This document shows positions 26,156 to 35,010 of a stretch of 64,000 bases of DNA, piece by piece. The stretch spans positions 95,831 to 159,830 of the forward strand of contig NZ_OCMF01000005.1 in NCBI RefSeq assembly GCF_900215295.1. Reading direction: 5' to 3'. The notes below the pieces were generated by a model. It searched no databases. It was not told the origin of the DNA and worked only from the letters and a program-made list of their open reading frames with translations. The position numbers and the translations under genes were made by a program. The stretch comes from Salinimicrobium sediminis. GTDB taxonomy: Bacteria; Bacteroidota; Bacteroidia; Flavobacteriales; Flavobacteriaceae. How positions within the stretch are numbered: the first letter of the stretch is position 1; each line of letters opens with the position of its first letter.

Positions 26156-26736
26156 TAAAAATTAAAATTTAAGGTAAGTCCATAGCCGGCAGTGCCACTA
26201 AATCTGTCATAGTCAAGGCTGGGCCTTAGCGAAAGATCTTCGCTCACATTAAATTGTTGCAGGTGGGCATCCACGTTGGCATCAATAATATTAAGAGCGT
26301 ATAAACCAACAGTGACAAGAACAGAAATTTCCTTGTTTCTCTGGTAGAATCGCTGAGCTTCAATTAAAGCATTGGTAGAAACGATAGGTTGCCCGTTTTC
26401 ATTGCTGAATTCATCATCAGTTTTTCCTGCTATCCGGCTTTTATAAGCACTTCGGTAGCGGTCATACTGCCTGTCATTTTCCCTGTAGAAATAAACGCCC
26501 ACTCCCAAAGCGGTGTAAACAATTGGAATTTTCCAGTACTTACCATTGTATGCCTGTCCCAATCCCGGAAGTACCGCAGAATAAAAAGCCGCACGGGCAG
26601 GAGATAGAGGGTCGTATGGCCGGTAAGCGGGTTCTTGTACAACTTCATCGGCTGCTATTGCCAGGGTATCTTCCTGTGCAGTAAGTTGCAGGGTAAAAAG
26701 GAGAAGTAGGGGTAGTATGAAAGATCTAATCTTCAC
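26155..26736 (-). CDS. DUF5683 exported protein
   Basis: The 193-residue protein has a signal peptide (about 1-20, LPLLLLFTLQLTAQ) and the DUF5683 domain with SPARAAFYSAVLPGLGQAYNGKYWKIPIVYTALGVGVYFY; the hydrophobic parts near 45-80 may insert in a membrane. A second amphipathic stretch (ISVLVTVGLYALNIIDANVDAHL) follows near 132-154, and the sequence ends in beta-strands. The family is specific to Bacteroidota and uncharacterised. Its fixed location between parB and dapB suggests an envelope-related role, which is inference. It overlaps parB by 11 bp. Confidence 0.82.
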   Translation of the reverse strand: MKIRSFILPLLLLFTLQLTAQEDTLAIAADEVVQEPAYRPYDPLSPARAAFYSAVLPGLGQAYNGKYWKIPIVYTALGVGVYFYRENDRQYDRYRSAYKSRIAGKTDDEFSNENGQPIVSTNALIEAQRFYQRNKEISVLVTVGLYALNIIDANVDAHLQQFNVSEDLSLRPSLDYDRFSGTAGYGLTLNFNF

Positions 26737-27631
26737 CCTGAATTATTTTTTTCAGGCGGTTAAGATCATCTTCAGATTTAAACGGGATAATGAGTTTGCC
26801 ATTTCCTTTTTTTGTCACCTTTACATCTACTTTTGCTCCAAGCCTATCAGAAAATTCTTTGATGCTTTTCTTGATATCTCTCGATACAGCAGGAGCAGAT
26901 CCGGCAGATTTTTTTTCGGGCTTTCCTTCCTGCAGTTCTCTCACCAACTTCTCTGTGTCTCTAACAGACAGGGAATTAGCCAGGATCTTTTCATATATCT
27001 CAAGCTGTACCTGTGGATCTTCAACATTGATAAGCGCCCGTCCATGACCCATACTAAGAAAACCATCCCGCATCCCCGTTTGAATAATGGGATCCAGCTT
27101 TAATAATCTTAAATAATTGGCGATTGTTGACCTGTTTTTCCCTACGCGCTCACTTAGCTGCTCCTGGGTAAGGTTGATCTCATCAATAAGTCTTTGGTAG
27201 GAAAGAGAGATTTCAATAGGGTCAAGATCCTGTCTCTGGATATTTTCCACCAGGGCCATTTCCAAAGATTCCTGATCGTTGGCAATTCGAATATAGGCCG
27301 GAATGGTTTCCAAACCTACAAGTTTAGAAGCTCTGAACCTGCGTTCTCCCGAAACCAGCTGGTACTTGTTGTAATCCAGCTTCCTTACCGTTATCGGCTG
27401 GATCACGCCCAGTTCTCTAATTGAAGAAGCCAACTCTCTTAGCGACTCTTCATTAAAACTGGTTCGCGGTTGAAAAGGATTTACTTCTATGGCATTCAGC
27501 TCCAATTCTACAATATGCCCAACCAGCTTATCTGCATTCTTATCTTCGGCCGATTTGATGTCGTTCTGCGGATCTTTCAGCAGTGCCGAAAGCCCTCGTC
27601 CCAATGCCTGTTTCTTCGTCGCCTTAGCCAT
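26726..27631 (-). CDS. parB: Chromosome-partitioning protein ParB
   Basis: ParB is a CTP-dependent clamp that loads at parS sites and spreads to form the segregation complex. The N-terminal domain has LNAIEVNPFQPRTSFNEESL near 48-67, followed by the CTPase motif VSGERRFRASKL near 93-104. The helix-turn-helix region includes LTQEQLSERVGKNRSTIANYLRLL near 154-177 and MGHGRALI near 195-202. The 301-residue length is normal. The C-terminal dimerisation domain ends the protein. It is 6 bp after parA. I found no convincing parS palindrome near it. Confidence 0.96.
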   Translation of the reverse strand: MAKATKKQALGRGLSALLKDPQNDIKSAEDKNADKLVGHIVELELNAIEVNPFQPRTSFNEESLRELASSIRELGVIQPITVRKLDYNKYQLVSGERRFRASKLVGLETIPAYIRIANDQESLEMALVENIQRQDLDPIEISLSYQRLIDEINLTQEQLSERVGKNRSTIANYLRLLKLDPIIQTGMRDGFLSMGHGRALINVEDPQVQLEIYEKILANSLSVRDTEKLVRELQEGKPEKKSAGSAPAVSRDIKKSIKEFSDRLGAKVDVKVTKKGNGKLIIPFKSEDDLNRLKKIIQGED

Positions 27632-27637
27632 CTTCTT

Positions 27638-28402
27638 CTATGAATTTTTCTTTATGATCTCGTGTGCCAGGCTTAGATAATTGCTTGCGCCCTTACTACC
27701 GGCATCGTAATTTATAATACTCTCCCCGTAACTGGGGGCTTCACTTAAACGCACATTACGCTGAATGATTGTCTTGAACACCATCTCATCAAAATGCTTT
27801 TGTACCTCTTCCACTACCTGATTTGACAGGCGTAGGCGCGAATCATACATGGTGAGCAACAAACCTTCAATATCCAGTTTGTCATTATGAATTTTCTGAA
27901 CGCTTTTAATAGTATTTAAAAGTTTCCCGAGGCCTTCAAGCGCAAAATACTCACACTGGATAGGAATAATCACAGAGTCGGCAGCAGTTAACGCATTTAA
28001 GGTAAGCAGTCCCAGGGACGGGGCACAGTCAATGATCACATAATCATATTTTTCCCGCAGGTGTCCAATGGCTTTTTTAAGCATGTATTCCCGCTCTTCC
28101 TGGTCCACGAGTTCTATTTCGATAGCAACAAGGTCAATATGGGCAGGAATAATATCCAGGTTGGGAGATTCAGTTTTTAAAATTGCTTCTTCAGCTTTTA
28201 TAGAATGCTCCAGCAACTGATAGGTGCCTAACTCCACACTTTCAACATCTATCCCAAGTCCCGAAGTAGCATTCGCCTGCGGATCGGCATCGATAAGCAA
28301 AACTTTTTTTTCAAGCACCCCTAATGATGCTGCCAGGTTAACCGAAGTTGTAGTTTTACCTACTCCTCCTTTTTGATTTGCAACGGCAATGATCTTACCC
28401 AT
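27638..28402 (-). CDS. parA: Chromosome-partitioning ATPase ParA
   Basis: ParA (Soj type) is a DNA-binding ATPase that moves ParB-parS complexes. The deviant Walker A motif KGGVGKTTT is at residues 10-18, Walker A' (DADPQANATSGLG) near 39-51, Walker B-like IIDCAPSLGLLT near 122-133, and the C-terminal SEAPSYGESI near 214-223. The 254-residue length fits the chromosomal rather than plasmid type, which has an added N-terminal domain. It heads a minus-strand operon of six genes that runs to wbqC. Confidence 0.97.
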   Translation of the reverse strand: MGKIIAVANQKGGVGKTTTSVNLAASLGVLEKKVLLIDADPQANATSGLGIDVESVELGTYQLLEHSIKAEEAILKTESPNLDIIPAHIDLVAIEIELVDQEEREYMLKKAIGHLREKYDYVIIDCAPSLGLLTLNALTAADSVIIPIQCEYFALEGLGKLLNTIKSVQKIHNDKLDIEGLLLTMYDSRLRLSNQVVEEVQKHFDEMVFKTIIQRNVRLSEAPSYGESIINYDAGSKGASNYLSLAHEIIKKNS

Positions 28403-28494
28403 TCAATTATTTTGAATTTAAAGGGTAAAAATACAATTTATTATAGGTTTACGAAAGGTAATTTGTTAACAGGTTCTTAGCAGGTTCACATAGA

Positions 28495-28530
28495 AAAGAC
28501 CCTTCAAAAATGCTATTTCTGAAGGGCCTT
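28495..28530 (-). terminator. Weak terminator-like hairpin after the SDR gene
   Basis: A cccttca / tgaaggg stem (28500-28526) extends by further pairs past a mismatch, with only four T after it on the minus strand. A second dyad, ttttcagctgaaaa (28540-28553), lies between it and the stop codon. Confidence 0.45.
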
Positions 28531-28575
28531 AAAAAGGTGATTTTCAGCTGAAAAATTTCAGCGGGACTTAAAAGA

Positions 28576-29457
28576 TTAATTACTTTTTTTCGATTTGATC
28601 ATTGCCTCCAGCTGGTCCCACATTTCCTCCGGAATGGCTTCCAAAAGATTGAATTGCCCGGCACCTTTTAGCCACTCTCCTCCATCGATAGTGATTACCT
28701 CCCCGTTTATGTAAGCCGAAAAATCTGAAACCAGGTAAGCCGCCAAATTTGCCAGTTCCTGATGCTCTCCCACCCTCTTTAAAGGCACTTTTTTGGCCAG
28801 ATCAAATTTCTCTTTAAGATCTCCCGGAAGCAACCTGTCCCATGCTCCTTTGGTTGGGAAAGGACCGGGAGCGATCGCATTCATCCTGATGCCGTATTTT
28901 GCCCATTCCACGGCAAGCGAACGGGTCATGGCCAGCACTCCGGCTTTTGCAGTTGCACTTGGGACGACATAGGCAGAACCGGTCCAGGCATAGGTGGTTA
29001 CGATGTTTAGCACAGTTTTATTTTGCTCTTTTTTATCTATCCAGTGTTTACCAAAAGCCAGGGTGCAGTTTTTACTCCCTTTGAGTACAATGTCAATAAT
29101 GGTATCAAATGCGTTGGCACTAAGGCGCTCGGTTGGAGAAATGAAATTTCCGGCTGCGTTATTCAGAAGGATGTCCACCGGCCCAAATGCTTCCACGGTT
29201 TGCTGCAACATATTTTCCACCTGGTCATAATGCCTTACATCACACTGCAGGGCCAAACAGGTGCCTCCTGTTTCAGTCTCTAATTCCCGTGCAGTATTCT
29301 CCAGTTTTTCCAGATTTCTGGAAGTAATTGCCACTTTAGCTCCTAACTCCAAAAAGTATTTTGTCATTGCCTTTCCCAGTCCGCTTCCGCCTCCCGTGAC
29401 CACAATATTTTTTCCTTTTAATGCATCGTCCCGTAACATTTTTTGTGTGTAGTTCAT
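28576..29457 (-). CDS. SDR-family oxidoreductase, 2,4-dienoyl-CoA-reductase-like
   Basis: This is a classical short-chain dehydrogenase/reductase fold, with the NAD(P)-binding motif TGGGSGLG near residues 21-28 and NNAAGNF near 98-104. The usual YxxxK is replaced: PSATAKAGVLAMTRSLAVEWAKYGIRMNAIAPGPF has the lysine (about K176) but no tyrosine four residues before it. This matches the peroxisomal/mitochondrial 2,4-dienoyl-CoA reductase group, as do the VEW motif and the length of 293. The likely role is beta-oxidation of unsaturated fatty acids. A dyad overlaps the probable promoter upstream. Confidence 0.85.
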   Translation of the reverse strand: MNYTQKMLRDDALKGKNIVVTGGGSGLGKAMTKYFLELGAKVAITSRNLEKLENTARELETETGGTCLALQCDVRHYDQVENMLQQTVEAFGPVDILLNNAAGNFISPTERLSANAFDTIIDIVLKGSKNCTLAFGKHWIDKKEQNKTVLNIVTTYAWTGSAYVVPSATAKAGVLAMTRSLAVEWAKYGIRMNAIAPGPFPTKGAWDRLLPGDLKEKFDLAKKVPLKRVGEHQELANLAAYLVSDFSAYINGEVITIDGGEWLKGAGQFNLLEAIPEEMWDQLEAMIKSKKSN

Positions 29458-29473
29458 ATGTTGTTTCCTTAAA

Positions 29474-29498
29474 AATATTAGGAATGATCCTTAATATT
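29474..29498 (-). promoter_or_regulatory. Dyad operator overlapping a -7 box before the SDR gene
   Basis: The near-palindrome aatatta-gga-atga-tcc-ttaatatt has one bulged base. It partly overlaps TATTTTTA (a TAnnTTTG-like box on the minus strand at 29470-29477), 17-41 bp before the start codon. The position suits a repressor site. The regulator is unknown. Confidence 0.45.
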
Positions 29499-29587
29499 GG
29501 TTGAGTTTTTTTTAAAGCCTTAGAAAAAGGACAAATTTTAAATTATTCTTTTGAGACCTAAGATATAACCCTTTAATTTTTTTTCAT

Positions 29588-29881
29588 ATGAAAAGCATCA
29601 ATTCTTTACATATTTTAATGCGGATTGTTTCAACTTTTATTTTTTCTTATCGTCTTTTCGGGCTGTAAAATTAGAGCCGATGAAAAAGAAACCCGGTCTG
29701 CCTAAGAGATCGGGGTAACCCGAGGTTCCAGGACCTACGGCTGAGAGAGCTGCAAAGAGGAGTAGCAGCGGTGCTTATCTACATCTATAACAACTGCTAA
29801 CGATAGAACAGAAGTCACAGAAGAATTGTCCAGGCTCAGAGAAGATCCAATTAGCAATGATCAATTAACAATGATCAATTA
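29588..29881 (+). pseudogene. Decayed small lipoprotein gene
   Basis: An ATG at 29588 starts MKSINSLHILMRIVSTFIF, which stops after 26 codons. The next frame carries a lipobox-like LFFLIVFSGCK, so a frameshift in the signal peptide would explain the break. Further on, another open stretch reads SITTANDRTEVTEELSRLREDP and runs into a tandem repeat before stopping at 29881. Stops also interrupt the middle. I take this as the remnant of a small lipoprotein, with no recognisable family. It could instead be chance similarity in non-coding DNA. Confidence 0.4.
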
Positions 29882-29916
29882 ACAATGATCAATTAACAAT
29901 GATCAATTAACAAGGA
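29847..29916. repeat. Five tandem 14-bp units (two heptamers each)
   Basis: Units starting at 29847, 29861, 29875, 29889 and 29903 follow caattaacaatgat. The first has one change and the last has one. The unit is twice seven, in line with the period-7 tracts elsewhere in the window. Confidence 0.88.
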
Positions 29917-30017
29917 TTGATCGAAAGGGAGCAATCATCAGATTATGTAGGTTGATGCTTTTTTAATTGATTAAACCAAGAATAGACTTGTTTTTCTCAC
30001 GGCTTGTGCAGATTTTT
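29917..30017. other. Rest of the 607-bp gap between SDR and mutase genes
   Basis: The gap from 29458 to 30064 holds the SDR promoter dyad, the lipoprotein remnant, the 14-bp array and a heptamer array. Apart from these, this part shows no open frame, RNA gene or clear terminator. Confidence 0.5.
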
Positions 30018-30066
30018 AAACTTTAAACTTTAAACTTTAAACCTTAAACCTTAAACCTTAAACATT
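30018..30066. repeat. Seven heptamers at the 3' end of the mutase gene
   Basis: Three aaacttt, three aaacctt and one aaacatt unit run without interruption. The last overlaps the stop codon of the methylmalonyl-CoA mutase large subunit (30065-30067). The unit resembles the second tract at 14546-14580. Confidence 0.9.
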
Positions 30067-32140
30067 ATTCTATGAGTATTTCCAGCAGTTGGATTGCAGC
30101 TTCGCTGATCTTTGTTCCGGGACCAAAAACTGCTACTGCACCGGCATCGAACAGGAACTGATAATCCTGTGAAGGAATTACTCCGCCCACGATCACCATA
30201 ATATCTTCCCGCCCTTGTTTCTTTAGTTCTTCAATTACCTGAGGTACGAGAGTCTTGTGACCCGCAGCCAGCGAGGATACTCCCAGGATGTGAACGTCAT
30301 TTTCTACAGCCTGTTTGGCTGCTTCTGCCGGAGTCTGGAACAGTGGACCTATATCCACGTCAAAACCAACATCGGCATAGCCAGTGGCTACAACTTTTGC
30401 TCCCCTGTCATGTCCATCCTGGCCCATTTTGGCCACCATAATGCGTGGGCGGCGGCCTTCCTGTTCCGCGAATTTGTTCGCTAGTTCTCTTGCTTTTTTA
30501 AAGGAAGAGTCGTCTTTTATCTCTTTTGAATACACCCCGCTAAAAGATTGAATTTTTGCTTTATACCTTCCAAAAACTTCTTCGAGAGCATCACTTATCT
30601 CCCCTAAAGTCGCTCGTTTTCTTGCCGCATCTACAGCTAAAGCTAATAGATTTCCTTCACCCGATCGCGCTGCATCGGTAAGATTCTTTAATGCTGAAGT
30701 CACTTCTGCCGAATTTCTTTCGGCTTTCAACTGTTCAAGGCGTTCAACCTGTTGTCGGCGCACAGTTTGGTTATCAACTTCCAGCGTGACGATAGGATCT
30801 TCTTTTTCTCTACGGTATTTATTGACTCCTACAATAATGTCCTGCCCACTGTCGATTCGGGCCTGCTTCATAGCCGCAGCTTCTTCAATGCGCAGTTTAG
30901 GAATTCCGGCTTCGATTGCCTTAGTCATCCCGCCCAGTTCTTCTACCTCTTCGATAAGCTTCCATGCCTTAAGGGCGATCTCATCTGTCAGGGCTTCAAC
31001 AAAATAGCTGCCGGCCCATGGGTCTACGGTTCTGGTGATCTGGGTTTCCTGCTGCAAATGCAACTGGGTATTTCTTGCAATACGTGCAGAAAAATCGGTG
31101 GGCAAAGCAATGGCTTCATCCAGGGCATTTGTATGTAAACTTTGCGTGCCTCCAAAAGCCGCAGCTGCAGCTTCGATACAGGTTCGCGCCACATTATTGA
31201 AAGGATCTTGTTCAGTAAGACTCCAGCCGCTTGTTTGGCAGTGGGTGCGAAGGGCAAGAGATTTTTCGTTCTTGGGATTGAACTGTTTTACCAGCTTTGC
31301 CCAGAGTGCTCTTGCAGCTCTCAATTTTGCGATCTCAGTAAAGTGGTCAAGACCAATGGCCCAAAAGAAGGAAAGTCTGGGGGCGAAGCTGTCAATGTCC
31401 ATTCCCGCTTCCAAACCTTTACGTATGTATTCCAGCCCGTCTGCAAGGGTATAAGCCAGTTCAATTTCACTGGTAGCACCTGCTTCCTGCATGTGATATC
31501 CTGAGATGCTAATGCTGTTAAAGCGCGGCATGTGCTTCGAAGAATACTCAAAGATGTCTGATATGATCTTAATGGAAGGAGTAGGTGGGTAGATATAAGT
31601 ATTCCGCACCATGAATTCCTTTAAAATGTCATTTTGGATGGTTCCTGAAAGTTGTTCAGGCTTAACTCCCTGTTCTTCGGCGGCAACAATGTAAAAAGCC
31701 AGGATGGGTAGTACGGCCCCATTCATGGTCATAGATACCGACATCTTGTCCAGAGGGATCTGGTCGAAGAGGATCTTCATATCTTCTACCGAATCTATGG
31801 CAACTCCTGCTTTTCCAACATCTCCTACAACCCGTTCATGATCACTATCGTAGCCACGGTGCGTAGGCAGATCAAAAGCGACCGAAAGTCCTTTTTGACC
31901 GGCGGCAAGATTGCGGCGGTAAAATGCATTACTTTCTTCGGCAGTTGAAAATCCGGCGTATTGGCGAATGGTCCAGGGCCGGGAAACATACATGGTGCTG
32001 TAAGGGCCCCGGAGGTAAGGTGGTATCCCCGCAGCGAATTTTAGATGGGGCAGATCTTGAAAAGCATAGGAATTTTCAGGTCTTTCTGAATTCTCTGCTG
32101 TTGTTTTCAGCTCTAAATGCTGAAGATCCTTTCTGCCCAT
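30065..32140 (-). CDS. scpA: Methylmalonyl-CoA mutase, large (catalytic) subunit
   Basis: The enzyme interconverts succinyl-CoA and (R)-methylmalonyl-CoA with adenosylcobalamin. The 691-residue protein has an N-terminal TIM barrel with [18 protein letters not shown] near 54-71, [21 protein letters not shown] (a CoA- and cofactor-contact region) and [22 protein letters not shown]; the key pieces are at about 90-110 and 222-245. The C-terminal B12-binding domain has the base-off motif DGHDRG near 568-573 and later [10 protein letters not shown] and VIVGGVIP. It is 3 bp after the small subunit. Roles in propionate use or propionyl-CoA output are both possible. Confidence 0.96.
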   Translation of the reverse strand: MGRKDLQHLELKTTAENSERPENSYAFQDLPHLKFAAGIPPYLRGPYSTMYVSRPWTIRQYAGFSTAEESNAFYRRNLAAGQKGLSVAFDLPTHRGYDSDHERVVGDVGKAGVAIDSVEDMKILFDQIPLDKMSVSMTMNGAVLPILAFYIVAAEEQGVKPEQLSGTIQNDILKEFMVRNTYIYPPTPSIKIISDIFEYSSKHMPRFNSISISGYHMQEAGATSEIELAYTLADGLEYIRKGLEAGMDIDSFAPRLSFFWAIGLDHFTEIAKLRAARALWAKLVKQFNPKNEKSLALRTHCQTSGWSLTEQDPFNNVARTCIEAAAAAFGGTQSLHTNALDEAIALPTDFSARIARNTQLHLQQETQITRTVDPWAGSYFVEALTDEIALKAWKLIEEVEELGGMTKAIEAGIPKLRIEEAAAMKQARIDSGQDIIVGVNKYRREKEDPIVTLEVDNQTVRRQQVERLEQLKAERNSAEVTSALKNLTDAARSGEGNLLALAVDAARKRATLGEISDALEEVFGRYKAKIQSFSGVYSKEIKDDSSFKKARELANKFAEQEGRRPRIMVAKMGQDGHDRGAKVVATGYADVGFDVDIGPLFQTPAEAAKQAVENDVHILGVSSLAAGHKTLVPQVIEELKKQGREDIMVIVGGVIPSQDYQFLFDAGAVAVFGPGTKISEAAIQLLEILIE

Positions 32141-32143
32141 AAT

Positions 32144-33541
32144 TTAGTTTTCGCTGTTAATTTCGTTCTCCTTCTTAAGTCTTTCCTGTTCTGTTTTTTC
32201 TGATAATCGTTTTTCAATTATCGGCTGAAGCAGGGTTTTTCTTGGTTTGTGTTTTACAAAAGGATAAAGCTCCAATTCCTCCTTCATCTTATCCTGGGGG
32301 TTTGGATATTTATTGGTGCCAATGAGCACCAGTTTGCCTTCATCAAATTCTTCCTGTTCCTTTTGAGCACTTTCGGCAATTTTTTTCTGAATGATTCCCT
32401 CTTTTAGCTGAGTGATAAATCCGCCGCCTTTTTCAATGGTTTTAAAAATATCCAGCGCTTTATCAGTCATTTCGTGGGTAAGGGTTTCAATATAGTAGCT
32501 GCCTTCAGCAGGGTTAGCAACTTTTTCAAAATAGCTTTCGTGTTTCAGCACCAGCAACTGATTTCGAGCGATACGGCTTCCGAAGCTATTATTCTTGTGG
32601 TAAATAGCATCATATGCCATGTTGCAAACGCTGTCAACCCCCCCCAGTACTGCACTCATACTTTCTGTAGTCGTGCGAAGTAAGTTGACATTGAAATCAT
32701 AAAGCGTCTTATTACGACGGGTGGGTTGTGCCAGGATATTACACTCTCCCACAAAATCATATTCAGACTTCAGCGTGGTATAGAGCAGCCGCAAGGCCCG
32801 AACCTTTGCGATCTCAAAAAAGTAATTGGGCCCTACAGAAATAAGGAACTGAAAATTTACCTTTTTTGATACCCCTGTTTCTGAAATGTGGTGGAAATAC
32901 TCGTTGACATGTCCCAGGGCATAAGCCAGTTGCTGCGGAATATTTGCCCCTGCATTTTGATACAGAGAGGTATCAACTGAAATAAATGACTCCAGATTTT
33001 TACATTTTTGTAGGAGGGTATTCAATACCTTATGATCCTGTTTTTGGTCCTTATGCCAATTGCCGCTACGGGCGAGGTTACCAATAATGTCAAACTGAAG
33101 AAAAACTTTTGAGCCGGGTTCAACTGAGTCGTTTAGCTTTAGGAAATATGCTTCGGAAGCAAATTCCGGCTTCAGGTAAACAGCAATTTCGGTGAGATTT
33201 AGGTCCTTTAGCAGGATCCCAGGATCTATTTCTTCAGAAGGAATGATGAACCAAATACTTTCTGCTCCTTTTTCAAGGGCTTCATGTGCTTTTTTGTTGG
33301 CTCTTTCCGCAGAAGCGGCATAGATCTGTTCAGTAATATTCCATTTTAGAGGGTTATTGACCTGTACAGGTTCGGGAGATTCATCAGGGTGATAAAAAGG
33401 CTTTACATTGATCCCATCGAGAGATTTCCAGACCAGAGTTTCATTATAATCGGCCCCTTTTAGTTCGTATTGGATCTTTTGCTTCCATTGTTTAGCCGAT
33501 ACTTCTTCAAATTCTGTGAATAAATTCGTGCTCATTTTCAT
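32144..33541 (-). CDS. mutA: Methylmalonyl-CoA mutase, small subunit
   Basis: This is the non-catalytic partner that forms a heterodimer with the large subunit. The 465 residues cover only the barrel part, and there is no DxHxxG cobalamin motif, as expected for a degenerate subunit that lost its B12 domain. Recognisable segments are WKQKIQYELKGADYNETLVWKS (of which ELKGADY near 27-33 is typical), the SRIARNQLLVLKHESYFEKVANPAEGSYYIETLT region near 320-355, and GTNKYPNP near 404. A second ATG two codons on (33535) is also possible. The order divIC, mutA, scpA is common in flavobacteria. Confidence 0.93.
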   Translation of the reverse strand: MKMSTNLFTEFEEVSAKQWKQKIQYELKGADYNETLVWKSLDGINVKPFYHPDESPEPVQVNNPLKWNITEQIYAASAERANKKAHEALEKGAESIWFIIPSEEIDPGILLKDLNLTEIAVYLKPEFASEAYFLKLNDSVEPGSKVFLQFDIIGNLARSGNWHKDQKQDHKVLNTLLQKCKNLESFISVDTSLYQNAGANIPQQLAYALGHVNEYFHHISETGVSKKVNFQFLISVGPNYFFEIAKVRALRLLYTTLKSEYDFVGECNILAQPTRRNKTLYDFNVNLLRTTTESMSAVLGGVDSVCNMAYDAIYHKNNSFGSRIARNQLLVLKHESYFEKVANPAEGSYYIETLTHEMTDKALDIFKTIEKGGGFITQLKEGIIQKKIAESAQKEQEEFDEGKLVLIGTNKYPNPQDKMKEELELYPFVKHKPRKTLLQPIIEKRLSEKTEQERLKKENEINSEN

Positions 33542-33578
33542 TAAAAATTAAGGGTCTCTAAAATGACATTCTTAGCAC

Positions 33579-33896
33579 CTATTCTTCGGCCTCCTTATAT
33601 TCAATAATAAAGATCTCCTCATTATCCCGTTTCATAAAATATTCCCGGCGGGCAAATTTTTCGAGCTCCAGGGAATCGTTAAGATTTTCCATGATCGCCT
33701 TATCGTGAGAGATCTCGTTGAGGTAGTACTTTTTATTTTTCTCCAGGTCATTGATCTCAAGATCAAGTTCCCGGTGAATAAGCCAGGAGTTACTATCCAA
33801 AAAGAGCATCCAGAAAACAAAGGCCACCAGGACAAGCAAATATTTGTTGCTGGCTATGCGAAACCATTTATTGCTTAGGATCTCTTTCATCTTCAT
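33579..33896 (-). CDS. FtsB/DivIC-type septum formation protein
   Basis: The 105-residue bitopic membrane protein has a short cytoplasmic N-terminus, one helix (about 17-34, YLLVLVAFVFWMLFLDS) and a coiled coil (about 38-75, LDLEINDLEKNKKYYLNEI) ending in the conserved EKFARREYFMKRDNEEIFI. This pattern is that of FtsB/DivIC, which joins FtsL and FtsQ in the divisome. FtsL and FtsQ are not in the window. It lies between udk and mutA with short gaps (18 and 37 bp), so these genes may be co-transcribed. Confidence 0.87.
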   Translation of the reverse strand: MKMKEILSNKWFRIASNKYLLVLVAFVFWMLFLDSNSWLIHRELDLEINDLEKNKKYYLNEISHDKAIMENLNDSLELEKFARREYFMKRDNEEIFIIEYKEAEE

Positions 33897-33914
33897 AGCC
33901 CGAAATATACAAAA

Positions 33915-34523
33915 TTAGAGTAAACGTTGACGAATAATGGTGCGAACAATATCAACAGCTACAGTGTTATAGCGATTTGTAGGAATTATAATATCTGCAA
34001 ATTCTTTGGTAGGTTCAATGAATTGCTGATGCATGGGTTTTAAGGTGTTTTGATAACGGTTAAGCACCTCTTCAAGGTCACGGCCTCTTTCTGCGATATC
34101 ACGCTTTAGGCGGCGTATCAACCTTTCATCGCTATCGGCATGTACGTAGATCTTGATATCGAACATTTCCCGAATGTCTGCATGTGTGAGGATAAGGATC
34201 CCTTCCACAATAATAACTTTGCGGGGTTCAATGGTGATGGTCTGGGCCGTGCGATTGTGTTCTTTAAAGGAATATACAGGCTGCTGAATTGTCTTGCCGG
34301 CCTTTAGATCTTTTAAATGAGAAACCAGAAGGTCAAAGTCTATGGATTTTGGATGATCAAAATTGATCTTTGTTCGTTCCTCATAGGTGAGGTGGCTGGT
34401 ATCCTGGTAATATGAATCCTGAGAAATGACATCTACTTCTTCATTTTTTAATTCCTCAATGATTTGATTAACAACAGTGGTTTTTCCACTTCCGGTACCC
34501 CCGGCAATTCCAATGATCAGCAT
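33915..34523 (-). CDS. udk: Uridine kinase
   Basis: Uridine/cytidine kinase of pyrimidine salvage phosphorylates uridine and cytidine with GTP or ATP. Walker A (GGTGSGKTTV) is near residues 8-17, DSYYQD near 39-44, NFDHPKSIDFDLL near 56-68, PVYSFKEHNRT near 84-94 and EGILIL near 109-114. RRLKRDIAERGRD near 136-148 is the lid region. I start at the ATG at 34523; two codons earlier there is only a TTG. The product is 202 residues, the normal length. It is the first gene of a udk-divIC-mutA-scpA row. Confidence 0.95.
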   Translation of the reverse strand: MLIIGIAGGTGSGKTTVVNQIIEELKNEEVDVISQDSYYQDTSHLTYEERTKINFDHPKSIDFDLLVSHLKDLKAGKTIQQPVYSFKEHNRTAQTITIEPRKVIIVEGILILTHADIREMFDIKIYVHADSDERLIRRLKRDIAERGRDLEEVLNRYQNTLKPMHQQFIEPTKEFADIIIPTNRYNTVAVDIVRTIIRQRLL

Positions 34524-34573
34524 ATTCAAATTTTCGGCAAAGGTAATTATTTACCAAGTTGTAAAATCTGGTT

Positions 34574-35008
34574 TTATTTTTCTATAGCTGCTACCTCTTC
34601 TTCGGTCACCTGATCTTCATTATTGTTTTCCCAGGAATTATTGATGTAGTTCATCACATCTGCGACTTCACGGTCACTTAATCCCAAAGCGGGCATTAAA
34701 TTGTCATATTTTTCTCCGTTCACCTTAATAGGACCACGCAATCCAAACTTAATAGCACGAATTGCTTCTTTTTGTTTATTAGCCAGCCAATCTGATTGAT
34801 TAAGGGGAGGGAAAACACCTTTGATGCCTTCGCCGCCAGAAAGATGACAGGAGGCGCAGAAATTATTGTAAAGTCCTGCGCCTCTGTCTATACTTTCTTT
34901 GAATTCAGGAGATCGTGGTGTCCTGGTAAGCTTTTGATCTGCTTGTTGCTTTGTGTCTTTACATCCCAGGTTGATCACCAGTAAAAAAGTCCATAAAACT
35001 TTGTTCAT
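34574..35008 (-). CDS. Lipid-anchored c-type cytochrome
   Basis: The 144-residue protein has a lipoprotein signal (FLLVINLGCKD, lipobox cysteine near residue 16) and a class I cytochrome c domain. The haem-binding CASCH is near 51-55, and the distal methionine is likely in NLMPALG near 102-108. It is presumably periplasmic on a membrane anchor. It lies 2 bp after the PQQ-type sugar dehydrogenase gene, and the pairing suggests that it takes electrons from that enzyme (inference). The C-terminal NNEDQVTEEEVAAIE tail is acidic. Confidence 0.9.
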   Translation of the reverse strand: MNKVLWTFLLVINLGCKDTKQQADQKLTRTPRSPEFKESIDRGAGLYNNFCASCHLSGGEGIKGVFPPLNQSDWLANKQKEAIRAIKFGLRGPIKVNGEKYDNLMPALGLSDREVADVMNYINNSWENNNEDQVTEEEVAAIEK

Positions 35009-35010
35009 GT

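Noticed and set aside
26726..28402. parS site near parAB
   Set aside because: No palindrome close to the conserved bacterial parS sequence could be found in this window.
30018..30066. Telomere-like repeat, suggesting a linear replicon end or eukaryotic contamination
   Set aside because: Although aaacctt resembles plant-type telomere units, the tract has only seven copies, mixes two units and lies inside ordinary bacterial genes.
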